Assembly: GCF_009769755.1 (NCBI RefSeq)
Contig: NZ_SDWJ01000001.1
Span: 372,001 to 436,000 of the forward strand
Length of the DNA: 64,000 nucleotides
Direction: 5' to 3'
Source: Sphingorhabdus profundilacus
Lineage (GTDB): Bacteria; Pseudomonadota; Alphaproteobacteria; Sphingomonadales; Sphingomonadaceae
Each line of letters starts with the position of its first letter. Positions within the stretch are counted from its first letter, which is position 1. Position numbers and translations under genes: made by a program. This document shows positions 25,042 through 34,990 of the stretch, one piece after another. The notes below the pieces were generated by a model. It had not been told where the DNA came from. It searched no databases and saw nothing but the letters and a program-made list of their open reading frames with translations.

Positions 25042-26331
25042 ATGGCGAACGTAACCGTGATCGGCGCCCAATGGGGCGACGAAGGTAAAGGCAAGATTGT
25101 TGATTGGCTGGCCGAGCGGGCCGATGCCGTGGTCCGCTTCCAAGGCGGCCATAATGCCGGACACACATTGGTAGTCGGCGAAAATGTCTATAAACTGTCG
25201 CTTCTGCCGTCGGGCATAGTCACCGGCACATTGTCGATCATCGGCAATGGCGTGGTGCTCGACCCATGGGCTTTGCGCGATGAAATGGCGAAGCTGCGGG
25301 GGCAGGGCGTGTCGATCACGACCGAGAATTTCGCGCTGGCGGATAATTGCGCGCTGATATTGCCGATCCACCGCGATCTCGACGGTTTGCGGGAGGCGGC
25401 GGCGGGATCAGGCAAGATCGGTACGACCGGACGCGGCATTGGCCCTGCTTATGAAGATAAGGTCGGCCGCCGCGCGATCCGCGTGTGTGATCTCGCGCAT
25501 CTCGATGCTCTGGAATCGCAACTGGACCGGCTTTGCGCGCACCATGACGCGCTGCGCGCCGGATTTGGCGAGCCGCCTGTGGACCGGGCGCGGTTGATTG
25601 CGGACCTCAAGGAAATTGCGCCCTTCGTTCTCGAATATGCCCAGCCAGTTTGGAAACGGCTGAACAAGGTCCGCAAGGCAGGTGCACGTATCCTGTTCGA
25701 AGGCGCGCAGGGCGTCTTGCTCGACGTCGATCACGGCACCTATCCCTTTGTCACCAGTTCCAACACCGTGTCCGGTACTGCGGCGGCGGGATCGGGTCTG
25801 GGGCCGAGTGCCGCCGGATTCGTGCTGGGTATTGTAAAGGCGTATACCACCCGTGTCGGTTCGGGGCCTTTCCCGACCGAGCTGGAAGACGAAACCGGCC
25901 AGCGTCTGGGCGAACGTGGCCATGAATTTGGCACGGTTACCGGACGCAAGCGCCGCTGTGGCTGGTTTGATGCCGTTATCGTCCGGCAAAGCTGCGCCGT
26001 TTCGGGCGTGACCGGCATCGCGCTGACCAAGTTGGACGTGCTCGACGGCTTTGAAACCATCAAGATCTGCACCGGCTATCGCCTCAACGGCAAAGTCTAT
26101 GACTATCTTCCCGCCCATGCGGCAGATCAGGCCTCGGTCGAGCCGATCTATGAAGAAATGCCCGGCTGGCAGGAAACCACCGCCGGTGCGCGCAGCTGGG
26201 CCGACCTTCCCGCGCAGGCGATCAAATATATCAGTCGCGTGCAGGAATTGATCGAAACGCCCGTGGCGCTGGTCAGCACCTCGCCCGAACGCGAAGACAC
26301 GATTTTGGTGCGGGATCCGTTCGCGGATTAA
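25042..26331 (+). CDS. purA: Adenylosuccinate synthetase
   Basis: A 429-residue enzyme that joins IMP and aspartate using GTP, the first committed step to AMP. The start is unambiguous: [18 protein letters not shown] carries the GDEGKGK P-loop. Other signatures are [27 protein letters not shown] and the late [14 protein letters not shown]. The length is standard. It is monocistronic here, with a palindrome after its stop (26381) that could terminate it. A small TGGACG/CGTCCA inverted repeat lies upstream, at about 24943-24959. Confidence 0.98.
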   Translation: MANVTVIGAQWGDEGKGKIVDWLAERADAVVRFQGGHNAGHTLVVGENVYKLSLLPSGIVTGTLSIIGNGVVLDPWALRDEMAKLRGQGVSITTENFALADNCALILPIHRDLDGLREAAAGSGKIGTTGRGIGPAYEDKVGRRAIRVCDLAHLDALESQLDRLCAHHDALRAGFGEPPVDRARLIADLKEIAPFVLEYAQPVWKRLNKVRKAGARILFEGAQGVLLDVDHGTYPFVTSSNTVSGTAAAGSGLGPSAAGFVLGIVKAYTTRVGSGPFPTELEDETGQRLGERGHEFGTVTGRKRRCGWFDAVIVRQSCAVSGVTGIALTKLDVLDGFETIKICTGYRLNGKVYDYLPAHAADQASVEPIYEEMPGWQETTAGARSWADLPAQAIKYISRVQELIETPVALVSTSPEREDTILVRDPFAD

Positions 26332-26380
26332 CGGTTGATCAACTCAGTGAGTTGCAGCGTTTAGAAGCTGCTTTTTGGGA

Positions 26381-26411
26381 TCGTCACCCTGAACCAAGTT
26401 CAGGGTGACGA
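26381..26411. repeat. Perfect palindrome W of the CGTCACCCTGAA family
   Basis: TCGTCACCCTGAAC, then CAA, then GTTCAGGGTGACGA: 14-bp arms with a 3-base loop, with no mismatch. It is the simplest copy of the family seen as elements X, Y and Z. Lying between the ends of the convergent purA and MFS genes, it could act as a two-way transcription terminator. Confidence 0.8.
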
Positions 26412-26439
26412 AGGCGCAAGGGAAGCGACCGGGCTCGGA

Positions 26440-27738
26440 TTAACCGCTCTTCAACTCCGCTTTCAGACGCAGGCTTGCGCGCCAGAAGAAGAAGGCGGGG
26501 ATGATGCCCAGCCATGCAGCGCCGAACAGCACCCAGCGGACGCTGTCCTGACCGGCTATCGGCAACAGCGCGTCTGACAAGATGCCGAACAGCAACGGGC
26601 CCATGCCCAGACCGATCAGATTCTGTCCGAACACGACCATAGATGCGGCCATGGCGCGGGCTTCGGGGCGGACGAGGCCCTGCACACAGGCATAAGCCGG
26701 GCCGTAATAAGCGGAATTGAGGATAGTTGGCACGATCAGCAACGCCACCGCCACGCGCCAGTCATCCACCCAATATCCCGCGAACAGGATGGGCGCGGCG
26801 ATGGCCATGCCGACGGCGGGGAAGGTCAGCAGGTGGCGCTTGTTGTCCTTGCCGAATTTGTCGGCCATTTTGCCGCCGAGCAAGGTGCCGATGACCCCTG
26901 CGATGCCGAGCGCGACCGCCATCGACAAACCTGCCTCCGTCGTCGAAAGACCGTGGCTGCGGATGAAAAAGCTGATCGTCCACAGGCCTTTGCCATAGCT
27001 TAAAAAGGCGGTGAACGAGGCGGCGATAAAAATGAAGAGAAAGGCGCGGGAGGAGAATAGTTCCCGGAATGCTTCGCCGACACGCAGTTCGACTTTCTTC
27101 GGCCCGTTCTGCGCCGCATCGCGGACCGGGCCATCCGTGCGGCGGGGCTCACGGATGATCAGCGGCAGGATCAGCGCCAGTAGCAATCCCGGTGCGCCTA
27201 CCAGAAAGAGCGCGACACGCCAGCCATAAAGATCATTGACGATGCCGCCGATTACTAGCCCGAGCAGGCTGCCTACCGGAACGCCTAGCCCGAAAAAGGC
27301 GATGGCCGAGGACCGCTTTTCTGGCGGCACGCTATCGGTAATGAGCGAGTGCGCCGCCGGTGTGCATCCTGCTTCGCCGACGCCGACACCGATTCGGGCT
27401 AGCAGCAACTGGAAAAAATTCTGGGCGACACCGCAAAGCGCGGTCATTGCGGACCATAAGGCGAGCGACACCGATATCAGCGTCACGCGGTTGGTCGAGG
27501 TGCGGTCGGCATAGCGGGCAATGGGAATACCCAGCACCGCGTAGAAAACCGCAAAAGCAGGACCTGCCAGCAATCCGAGTGCGGTGTCGCTCAGCGCTAA
27601 GTCCCGCTTGATCGGTTCAGCCAGGATGTTGAGTATCTGCCGGTCGAGAAAGTTCAATGTGTAAACGATCAGCAGCATCCACAGCATCAAGCGCGGGGTG
27701 GTTGCCATTTTGCCACGCAGCGAGGCCGTTTGGTCCAT
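26440..27738 (-). CDS. MFS transporter (spinster/Spns-like)
   Basis: A 432-residue inner-membrane transporter with about 12 hydrophobic helices. The sequence LNFLDRQILNILAEPIKRDL at the start, followed by AVFYAVLGIPIARYADRTS (the MFS loop motif), is characteristic of the spinster-like group common in sphingomonads. Such proteins carry organic acids, lipids or aromatic compounds; the substrate is unknown. A good ribosome site (TAGGAG) precedes the ATG at 27738. It is convergent with purA and divergent from the methyltransferase-like gene at 27923, 184 bp away. Confidence 0.88.
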   Translation of the reverse strand: MDQTASLRGKMATTPRLMLWMLLIVYTLNFLDRQILNILAEPIKRDLALSDTALGLLAGPAFAVFYAVLGIPIARYADRTSTNRVTLISVSLALWSAMTALCGVAQNFFQLLLARIGVGVGEAGCTPAAHSLITDSVPPEKRSSAIAFFGLGVPVGSLLGLVIGGIVNDLYGWRVALFLVGAPGLLLALILPLIIREPRRTDGPVRDAAQNGPKKVELRVGEAFRELFSSRAFLFIFIAASFTAFLSYGKGLWTISFFIRSHGLSTTEAGLSMAVALGIAGVIGTLLGGKMADKFGKDNKRHLLTFPAVGMAIAAPILFAGYWVDDWRVAVALLIVPTILNSAYYGPAYACVQGLVRPEARAMAASMVVFGQNLIGLGMGPLLFGILSDALLPIAGQDSVRWVLFGAAWLGIIPAFFFWRASLRLKAELKSG

Positions 27739-27922
27739 TAAAGTCTCCTACTCTCCTGTGCCGGTTATCGAGCAAATTTTGCCTTTGTCAAAGCGTGCAC
27801 GCCAAAATAGTTGATGTTCGGCCGGCTTTCTCTCGACAAACCGCCTCGAACCGTTCTTTAATCGCGTTGGGGCGGAAATAGGATGTTGCCCGAACGGGCG
27901 GCGGGGCGCATGGGCGAGGAAC

Positions 27923-28660
27923 ATGACAACGCGCGAAACTACGGCATTGCTGCCGCTTGATGACATTGGGCTTGACCTCTCTTTGGGTGACCGTGCCATG
28001 GTGACCGCATATGGCGCTATTCAATGGCCATGGCTGTTACGCAGCCTGCATGGCGGGCGAAAGGCAGACAAGGCAGCTCTGCTTGAATATCTGGACCTGT
28101 CGCCTGATGCGTTGCCCAATTTGGGAAGCTGGAAAGCCGATACGCATTTCCTGTGGCACATCACCCGCGCGATCGAAGAAATGCGTCCGGCGCAGGTTGT
28201 GGAACTGGGGTGCGGGGCATCCACTTTCATCATTGCCCGTGCGTTGCAGAAATTCGGGGGTGGATCGTTGGTCAGTTATGACCAGCATGGCGAATTTGCC
28301 TCGATCACGCAGCAATGGGTGCGCGAAAACGGTCTGCCGGCGGAGATCCGGCACGCGCCCCTTGGGCCATCGCCAGCGGGTTGGCCCGGGCATTGGTATC
28401 AGTTGAGCGATGTTCCTGCGGATATTGATTTGCTGATCGTCGACGGCCCGCCTTGGGCCATCCACCCTTATGTGCGCGGCGCGGCGGCGAGTCTGTTTCC
28501 GCGCATCCGGCCCGGCGGGCGGGTGCTACTCGACGATGCCGCGCGCCCCGGCGAGCGCGTTGTTGCGCGGCGCTGGCGGCGGGAACATCACACGATGCGC
28601 TTCACGCTTGACAGCAAGGGCGCAAAAGGCACCTTGGTCGGACACAAACTTCCCGCCTAA
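27923..28660 (+). CDS. Class I SAM-dependent methyltransferase-like protein
   Basis: A 245-residue protein with a Rossmann-type SAM-binding region: VVELGCGASTFIIARAL is motif I, SYDQHGEF the acidic loop, and DLLIVDGPPWAI the post-motif strand. The VDGPP motif and the lack of a nucleic-acid-binding domain suggest a small-molecule or sugar methyltransferase. The first 60 residues are a separate helical part. It converges with the DAACS transporter gene, only two bases separating their stops. A ribosome site (GAGGAA) precedes the start closely. Substrate unknown. Confidence 0.72.
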   Translation: MTTRETTALLPLDDIGLDLSLGDRAMVTAYGAIQWPWLLRSLHGGRKADKAALLEYLDLSPDALPNLGSWKADTHFLWHITRAIEEMRPAQVVELGCGASTFIIARALQKFGGGSLVSYDQHGEFASITQQWVRENGLPAEIRHAPLGPSPAGWPGHWYQLSDVPADIDLLIVDGPPWAIHPYVRGAAASLFPRIRPGGRVLLDDAARPGERVVARRWRREHHTMRFTLDSKGAKGTLVGHKLPA

Positions 28661-28662
28661 AC

Positions 28663-30006
28663 TCAGCTTTTGGTGCTGCGCGTATCGCTGACCATATCTT
28701 CGGCGAGGTCCAGCCCGCGCTTGCCTGCGGCAGCGGTGTGGGCAGGGGCGTGCGGCGGTTCGACAAATTCCGGCTCTTCGACCTCCAGCATGCCTTCCCA
28801 TTTGGTGATGACCGAGGTCGCGACCGCGTTGCCGACGACATTGGTCGCGGTGCGGCCCATGTCGAGGAACTGGTCGATCGCAAGGATCAGGGCGACGCCC
28901 TCGACCGGCAATCCGAACATCGCCAGCGTGCCGGTAATCACGACCAGCGAGGCGCGGGGAACCGCCGCCACGCCCTTGGAGGAGATCATCAGCGTCAGCA
29001 AAATCAGGATTTGCGTCATGATCGGCAGGTCTATGCCATACGCCTGCGCGATGAAGATCGTGGCGAAGCTCATATACATCATCGAGCCGTCAAGGTTGAA
29101 GCTATAGCCCAGCGGCAGCATGAAGCCCGAGATGCGGCGCGGCACGCCAAAGCGGTCGAGCTGTTCGAACAGCTTGGGCAAGGCAGCCTCGGACGAGGCG
29201 GTCGAAAAGGCGATCAGCAGCGGTTCGCGGATATAGCGGATGAGCGTCCAGATCCGGTTGCGCAGGAATATCCAGCCGATGGAGAGCAACAGCACCCACA
29301 GGATGATAAGCGACATATAGAATTCGGCGAGCAGTTCGACATAGCTGCCCAGAATCGCGAGGCCGCTGGTGGCCACAACCTTGGCCAGCGCCCCGAACAC
29401 CGCGACCGGTGCGTAGCGCATTACATAATGCGTAATCTGCAGCATCATTTCAGCCAGCGCATCGGCGGCACGGACAAGCGGTGCACCCTTTTCACCCAGC
29501 GCCGAAAGGGCAACGCCAGCAAAAAGGGAGAAGACCAGTATCTGCAAAATATTGTTCGTGGCCATCGCCTCAAAGGCGTTTTTGGGGAAGATCGACAAGA
29601 TGAACTCGAACACGTCGAGTTTTTTAACCTCACCGACCGTCGCCGCTGCATCGGCCGCAGCGCCCAAGGGAACGCCAATGCCTGGTTGGAAGATGTTGAC
29701 CATCAACAAGCCTAACCCGATGGAAATGAAGCTGGCGAGGATGAACCATGTGATCGCGCGGAAGCCGATGCGGCCCAGCGCGCTGCTGTCGCCCATATGC
29801 GCGATGCCGACGACAATTGTCGACAGGATCAGCGGCGCGACCAGAAGCTTGATGAGATTGAGGAAAATGTCCGACAGCAATTTGAAGGTTTTGATCAGAT
29901 TTTCAAAAATACTGCTGTCTGGCGCAACGCCAATATGGACGGCATATCCGACGATGATCCCGGCGATCATCCCGATCAATATCCATAATGTCAGACGCTT
30001 ATCCAT
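28663..30006 (-). CDS. Dicarboxylate/amino acid:cation symporter (DAACS)
   Basis: A 447-residue inner-membrane symporter of the GltP/DctA family. Eight helices and two re-entrant loops are expected. The conserved SFNLDGSMMYMSFATIFIAQ and the serine-rich loop around AFSTASSEAALP are clearly present. The family takes up glutamate, aspartate or C4-dicarboxylates with protons or sodium. The start at 30006 (MDKRLTLWILIGM) is chosen because GGAGGGAAG stands before it. The frame extends upstream to 30066 without support. It is divergent from the NAD-glutamate dehydrogenase gene, an apt neighbour if the substrate is glutamate. Confidence 0.88.
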   Translation of the reverse strand: MDKRLTLWILIGMIAGIIVGYAVHIGVAPDSSIFENLIKTFKLLSDIFLNLIKLLVAPLILSTIVVGIAHMGDSSALGRIGFRAITWFILASFISIGLGLLMVNIFQPGIGVPLGAAADAAATVGEVKKLDVFEFILSIFPKNAFEAMATNNILQILVFSLFAGVALSALGEKGAPLVRAADALAEMMLQITHYVMRYAPVAVFGALAKVVATSGLAILGSYVELLAEFYMSLIILWVLLLSIGWIFLRNRIWTLIRYIREPLLIAFSTASSEAALPKLFEQLDRFGVPRRISGFMLPLGYSFNLDGSMMYMSFATIFIAQAYGIDLPIMTQILILLTLMISSKGVAAVPRASLVVITGTLAMFGLPVEGVALILAIDQFLDMGRTATNVVGNAVATSVITKWEGMLEVEEPEFVEPPHAPAHTAAAGKRGLDLAEDMVSDTRSTKS

Positions 30007-30191
30007 AGACTTCCCTCCGGCCCCTTTGGCTGGGCTGACGCTACACAGGCAAAATGCTCCTCGCAACCAGTTACGGACGTAACTTGAATAGCCAAGCGAA
30101 CGAAGGCATAAGCATTGAAATAAAATTACAATAGATTGCGTCGTATTCAGAACGACGAATCCCCAATGTCGTGGGCTTAGGAGAAACTTTC

Positions 30192-33100
30192 ATGGCTGCT
30201 GCCAAATTGTCAAAACCATCTTCGAATATTGAAAACAGCCTGTTGAAAGCAATGGCCACCGCGTTCGCCGACAGCGCATTGCCGGGGGAAAATGAGGGGT
30301 TTGACACAAAGGCATGTGAAGAGGCGGCGCGTTTTACCCTGCAATTGGCGTATGATCGCAAGGCAGGATCAGCGGGCGTAGCACTAGACAGTTTTACTGA
30401 CCCGCAAGGCCGTATGGCGATGCGGATCGCCATGAACAATGATGACATGCCGTTTCTGGTCGATTCGATTTCAGCCGCCGTGGCCGCCAAAGGCATTGGC
30501 GTCCGGCGTCTGATCCATCCGGTATTGAGCACCACCCGCGACGAATCTGGCCTGTTGAAATCGGTAAGCCGCAAACGCGACGCATCGATTACGCGCGAAT
30601 CCTTCATCTACCTTGAAACCGACAGAGTCGATGCAAAGGAACGGCGCGCATTGGAAGATGATTTGCTGGCCGTATTGCGCGACGTGCGCGGTGCAGTCAC
30701 GGATTGGCGCAAGATGCTGGGCGCGATGTCTGAGGATGGGGATAGCTTGCCCGATGGCGAGGGCGCGGCGCTGGTGCGCTGGTTCCTTGATAATAATATG
30801 ACCATATTGGGCCATGAAAATTTATCGCGCGATGGCAAAAGCTCCAAACGCCTTGGCCTGTCGCGGGTCAGTAACGCGCCGCTTCTGTCGGAACTAAGTG
30901 TCGGGCTTGCGATCAAATGGTTTGAAGAAGGCGGCCGCGCGCCGCTGATACTCAAGGCCAATCGGGTGTCGAGTGTGCACCGCCATGTCCAGCTTGACCT
31001 TGTTGTCGTGCCGGTGCGCGACGGCAGTGCGATTACGGGTCTGTCGGTTTCTGCCGGTCTGTGGACCAGCGCGGCACTGGCCACCGCGCCGGATCGGATC
31101 CCGGTGTTACGGACCCATCTGGCAACTTTGATGGAACGGTTCGGCTTTGATCCGTCGGGACATGCCGGCAAGGCAATGACTCATGTTCTGACATCTTTGC
31201 CGCATGACCTGCTGGTTTCGTTGAAGTTGGCGGAGCTTGAGCGCGTGACGCTGACCGCCATGTCGCTGACCGACCGTCCAAGGCCCAAATTATTGGCGAT
31301 ACGATCTCCACTGGGTCGCCATCTGTATATTTTTGTCTGGTTGCCGCGTGACGATGTGTCGACCGGAATGCGAAAGCAGATTGAGGATATGCTGGTCGCT
31401 GCAACCGGCGGTGCGATGCTCGGCTGGACAATCAGTCTGGAAGATGGCGGCATTGCCTTGCTGCGCTACACGCTTGATTTGCCTGACCGCAATCAACAGG
31501 TTGACGAAGGGCAATTGGACGAACGGCTGGAATTGATGGTTCGTGGATGGGAACCCGCGGTGGAGGTCGCACTTGCCCGCATGACCGATGAAAAGCGCGC
31601 GGCCGCGATGCTGGTGCGGTATGGCGCATTGTTCCCCGGCAATTACCGCACCCGTTATTCTTCGGAAGAAGCCGCGCGCGATATGCTTGGTCTGTTGCAA
31701 ATGGAAAGGGACCATAGCAAGATCACCCGACTATCCAGTAATGGAGAGGTGCTTCGGCTAAAGGTGTTTAGCGAGGGCGGTGCAATGCCGTTGAGCGACA
31801 TGGTTCCGGCGTTGGAAAATTTCGGTTTCGACGTGTTGGAGGAATCGCCAACCGCCCTGAATGACGGCAATTATATCCATGACTTCAAACTGGGATTGCG
31901 CGGCAGCGATGCAGCCAGCGTCATGGAACGGGCACCGATATTGGAAAGCGCGCTCAGTCAGGTTTTGGACGGCGATGCAGAAAATGATGTGTTCAACCAG
32001 CTTGTCACGGTCGCGGCGCTGCAACCGCAATCGGTCATCCTGTTGCGGGCATGGTACCGCTATTTGCGCCAGACGGGCGTAACCTATGGTATGCCCACGG
32101 CCGTTGCGGCACTTGCCAAGCATGCAGTCGTCACCCGCGCGATTATCGCTCTATTCAATGCCATGCATGACCCTGCGGCAACGGGCGACAGGGATAAGGA
32201 ATCTGCCAAATATAGTAAGGCGATAGATGCCGGTCTTTCCGCCGTTTCTGCGATTGATGAAGACCGGATATTGCGCCGTTATCTGGGCGTGGTGCGGGCG
32301 ACTTTGCGGACCAATGCGTTTGCGCCTGCCGCTGCCGATGCGCTCGCGTTCAAGCTGGATAGCGCAAAGGTTCCCGGGCTTCCTGCGCCTTTACCCTGGC
32401 GCGAGGTTTTTGTGTATTCGCCCCGCGTCGAAGGCATCCATTTACGCGCAGGCCCCGTGGCGCGCGGCGGTTTGCGCTGGTCTGATCGCCGGGACGATTT
32501 CCGCACCGAAGTGCTTGGCCTCATGAAAGCGCAGCGCGTCAAAAACGCGGTGATCGTGCCGACAGGGGCAAAAGGCGGATTCTATCCCAAGCGCCTGCCC
32601 GATATGCGGATTGATCGCGATGCATGGTTTGCCGAAGGCACCGAAAGCTATCGTTTGTTCATCCGCACATTGTTGTCGATTACCGATAACATCATCAACG
32701 ACAAGGTTGTACACCCTGAATCGGTCGTGATCCATGATGGGGAAGATCCCTATTTCGTGGTTGCGGCAGACAAGGGAACCGCCACATTTTCCGACACCGC
32801 AAATGCCATTGCGCTTGAACGCAATTTCTGGCTGGGCGATGCGTTTGCCAGCGGTGGGTCGGTTGGATACGACCATAAGGCCATGGGCATCACGGCCAAA
32901 GGCGGCTGGCTTTCGGTGCAACGCCACCTTGCCGAAATGGGGATCAATGTTCAAAAAGAACCCGTCACGGTGGCCGGTGTCGGCGACATGTCGGGTGACG
33001 TATTTGGCAATGGCATGTTATTGTCAAAAACCTTGAAAGTGGTTGCGGCATTTGACCACCGCCACATCTTTTTCGACCCCAGCCCCGATCCTGCCATCAG

Positions 33101-34841
33101 TTGGAAAGAACGGCAGCGATTGTTCAACCTGCCGCGATCCAGCTGGCTGGACTATGACTCCAAATTGATTTCCAAAGGTGGCGGCGTCTTTGCACGTAGT
33201 GAAAAGAGCATCAAAACGACCCCTGAAATCAGGGCTTTGCTGGGCATAGATGCCAAAGAAATTGAACCATCCGAACTGATGACCGCGATATTGAAAGCGC
33301 CGGTTCAGCTTTTGTGGTTTGGCGGTATCGGGACGTATATCAAGGACAAGAGCGAGAGCCATCTGGATGTGGGTGACCCGGGCAATGACGCGATCCGCGT
33401 GAATGGCGCGGATGTCAGGGCGCAGGTCATTGGCGAAGGCGCAAATCTTGGCGTAACGCAAGCAGGGCGTATCGGTTTTGCGCTGCGTGGCGGCCGCATC
33501 AATACCGACTTTATCGACAATAGCGCAGGCGTGGATTGTTCGGATAATGAGGTGAATATCAAAATTGCCCTGAATGCAGAAATGCGCGCGGGTAAGTTGA
33601 AAGAACCGGTGCGTAACAAATTGCTGGTCGAAATGACCGATGCCGTCGCGCATCTGGTATTGGAAGATAATCGCTTGCAAACATTGGCGCTATCCATCGC
33701 CGAAACGGGCGGACCGGGCGATTTACCAGCTTATGTTCGGCTGATCGAAACCTTTGAAAGCAACGGACGGCTTGACCGCGTGGTCGAAGGCATTGCCCCT
33801 AATGAGGAACTTTTCCGCCGAGCCAGCGAAGGCAAAGGGCTGACCCGTCCTGAACTGGCAGTCCTGTTGTCAACGGCAAAGCTGGCTGTGCAAGACGGCG
33901 TCGAACACGCTCCACTTGCCAAAGATGAATCTATGGAAGGCGAATTGCTGGCCGCTTTTCCGCAGGCCATGGTCAAAAAACACAAGTCCGCGATATTGGC
34001 GCACCGTCTGCGTAAGGAAATCATCGCGACCAAGCTTGCCAACCGGATGATAAACCGATTGGGCCTATTACATCCATTCGAACTGGCTGAAGAAGAAGGC
34101 TGCGGTCTGGGCGACGTTGCCGCCGCCTTTGCCATTGCCGAGCGGATCTATGATTTGCCATCCTTGTGGCAGGCCATCGACACCGCAGAGATGCCAGAGT
34201 CGACGCGGTTGTTGCTGTTTAATCAAACTTCTGTCGAAGTGCGGGCGCAAATGGCAGACATTATCCGAAACGCGACCGAAGGTCGCGACGTCGGCGCGAC
34301 AACAGCTGTTTATAGTCCTGTGGTGCAAAAACTGTCGGAATCGCTGGGCGATCTTCTGCCCGCAGATGTCCGGCATCAGACTGAAAGCTTTGGCACCCGT
34401 CTTGTTGACAGCGGCGCGCCGCGTAAGATTGCCGACCGGCTGGTCAAAATGGCGCAGCTTGACGGTGCCATCGGCCTGGCGGCCCTGTCCGCAACGCAAA
34501 AGGCGGATGTGACCGCATTGACACAGGCATTTACCGCAATCGGTGATGCTCTGGGGATCGGTTGGGCACAAGGAACCGCGATGCAGATGGACCCGCATGA
34601 TCCTTGGGAACGCCTGTTGGTTGCGGGACTGGCACGTGATTTCCAGGCAATGCGCCTCGATTTCCTCCGACGTCGCGGGGCCAAAAAATCACTGGCGGAC
34701 GCCCTGACATGGCTATCGGAAAATGACGCGCGTGTTCGTGCGTTCAAGGCGATGGTCGACCGTGCGCGCATGGCCGGAATGCCAACCCCCGCCATGCTGG
34801 CGCAAATTGCCGGGCAGGCGAGGGTGTTGCTGGGACGTTAA
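30192..34841 (+). CDS. NAD-dependent glutamate dehydrogenase, large (GDH-1500/L180 class)
   Basis: A 1549-residue enzyme of the very large NAD-specific glutamate dehydrogenase class (as in Pseudomonas, Caulobacter and Streptomyces), which deaminates glutamate to 2-oxoglutarate. The N-terminal ~650 residues hold regulatory/ACT-like regions. The catalytic core follows, with RGGLRWSDRRDDFRTEVLGL, then VPTGAKGGFYPKRLP carrying the catalytic lysine, and the nucleotide-binding GEGANLGVTQAGRI. A long helical C-terminal domain completes it. TAGGAG precedes the ATG at 30192; a GTG at 30171 overlaps this ribosome site and is rejected. The divergent DAACS transporter may supply glutamate. Confidence 0.95.
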   Translation: MAAAKLSKPSSNIENSLLKAMATAFADSALPGENEGFDTKACEEAARFTLQLAYDRKAGSAGVALDSFTDPQGRMAMRIAMNNDDMPFLVDSISAAVAAKGIGVRRLIHPVLSTTRDESGLLKSVSRKRDASITRESFIYLETDRVDAKERRALEDDLLAVLRDVRGAVTDWRKMLGAMSEDGDSLPDGEGAALVRWFLDNNMTILGHENLSRDGKSSKRLGLSRVSNAPLLSELSVGLAIKWFEEGGRAPLILKANRVSSVHRHVQLDLVVVPVRDGSAITGLSVSAGLWTSAALATAPDRIPVLRTHLATLMERFGFDPSGHAGKAMTHVLTSLPHDLLVSLKLAELERVTLTAMSLTDRPRPKLLAIRSPLGRHLYIFVWLPRDDVSTGMRKQIEDMLVAATGGAMLGWTISLEDGGIALLRYTLDLPDRNQQVDEGQLDERLELMVRGWEPAVEVALARMTDEKRAAAMLVRYGALFPGNYRTRYSSEEAARDMLGLLQMERDHSKITRLSSNGEVLRLKVFSEGGAMPLSDMVPALENFGFDVLEESPTALNDGNYIHDFKLGLRGSDAASVMERAPILESALSQVLDGDAENDVFNQLVTVAALQPQSVILLRAWYRYLRQTGVTYGMPTAVAALAKHAVVTRAIIALFNAMHDPAATGDRDKESAKYSKAIDAGLSAVSAIDEDRILRRYLGVVRATLRTNAFAPAAADALAFKLDSAKVPGLPAPLPWREVFVYSPRVEGIHLRAGPVARGGLRWSDRRDDFRTEVLGLMKAQRVKNAVIVPTGAKGGFYPKRLPDMRIDRDAWFAEGTESYRLFIRTLLSITDNIINDKVVHPESVVIHDGEDPYFVVAADKGTATFSDTANAIALERNFWLGDAFASGGSVGYDHKAMGITAKGGWLSVQRHLAEMGINVQKEPVTVAGVGDMSGDVFGNGMLLSKTLKVVAAFDHRHIFFDPSPDPAISWKERQRLFNLPRSSWLDYDSKLISKGGGVFARSEKSIKTTPEIRALLGIDAKEIEPSELMTAILKAPVQLLWFGGIGTYIKDKSESHLDVGDPGNDAIRVNGADVRAQVIGEGANLGVTQAGRIGFALRGGRINTDFIDNSAGVDCSDNEVNIKIALNAEMRAGKLKEPVRNKLLVEMTDAVAHLVLEDNRLQTLALSIAETGGPGDLPAYVRLIETFESNGRLDRVVEGIAPNEELFRRASEGKGLTRPELAVLLSTAKLAVQDGVEHAPLAKDESMEGELLAAFPQAMVKKHKSAILAHRLRKEIIATKLANRMINRLGLLHPFELAEEEGCGLGDVAAAFAIAERIYDLPSLWQAIDTAEMPESTRLLLFNQTSVEVRAQMADIIRNATEGRDVGATTAVYSPVVQKLSESLGDLLPADVRHQTESFGTRLVDSGAPRKIADRLVKMAQLDGAIGLAALSATQKADVTALTQAFTAIGDALGIGWAQGTAMQMDPHDPWERLLVAGLARDFQAMRLDFLRRRGAKKSLADALTWLSENDARVRAFKAMVDRARMAGMPTPAMLAQIAGQARVLLGR

Positions 34842-34845
34842 GACG

Positions 34846-34974
34846 CTAGGACTTGGATGCCATCAATCCGGCGACGCTACCCTTTGTCGACGGATTGGAG
34901 GCGTTCGGTTTTTTGGGCTTTTCGGCCTTTGGTTTGCGCGCTTCGCGGTTCGTTTTCTTCTGGCTTTTTGCCAT
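34846..34974 (-). CDS. Small lysine-rich conserved protein
   Basis: A 42-residue basic peptide, starting MAKSQKKTNREARKPKAEKP and ending NASNPSTKGSVAGLMASKS, about a quarter Lys. AAGGAG lies a normal distance before the ATG at 34974. I recall similar short Lys-rich peptides, also starting MAKSQKKxNRE, in sphingomonads; they have no known function and could bind nucleic acid. It sits immediately downstream of the GT14 gene, its ribosome site overlapping that gene's end, so the two are co-transcribed. It would be missed by length cut-offs. Confidence 0.65.
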   Translation of the reverse strand: MAKSQKKTNREARKPKAEKPKKPNASNPSTKGSVAGLMASKS

Positions 34975-34990
34975 CTCTTCTCTCCTTGGT

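Noticed and set aside
28738-29715. 325-residue plus-strand frame
   Set aside because: Antisense to the DAACS symporter gene; very Arg/Gln/Asp-rich with no domain.
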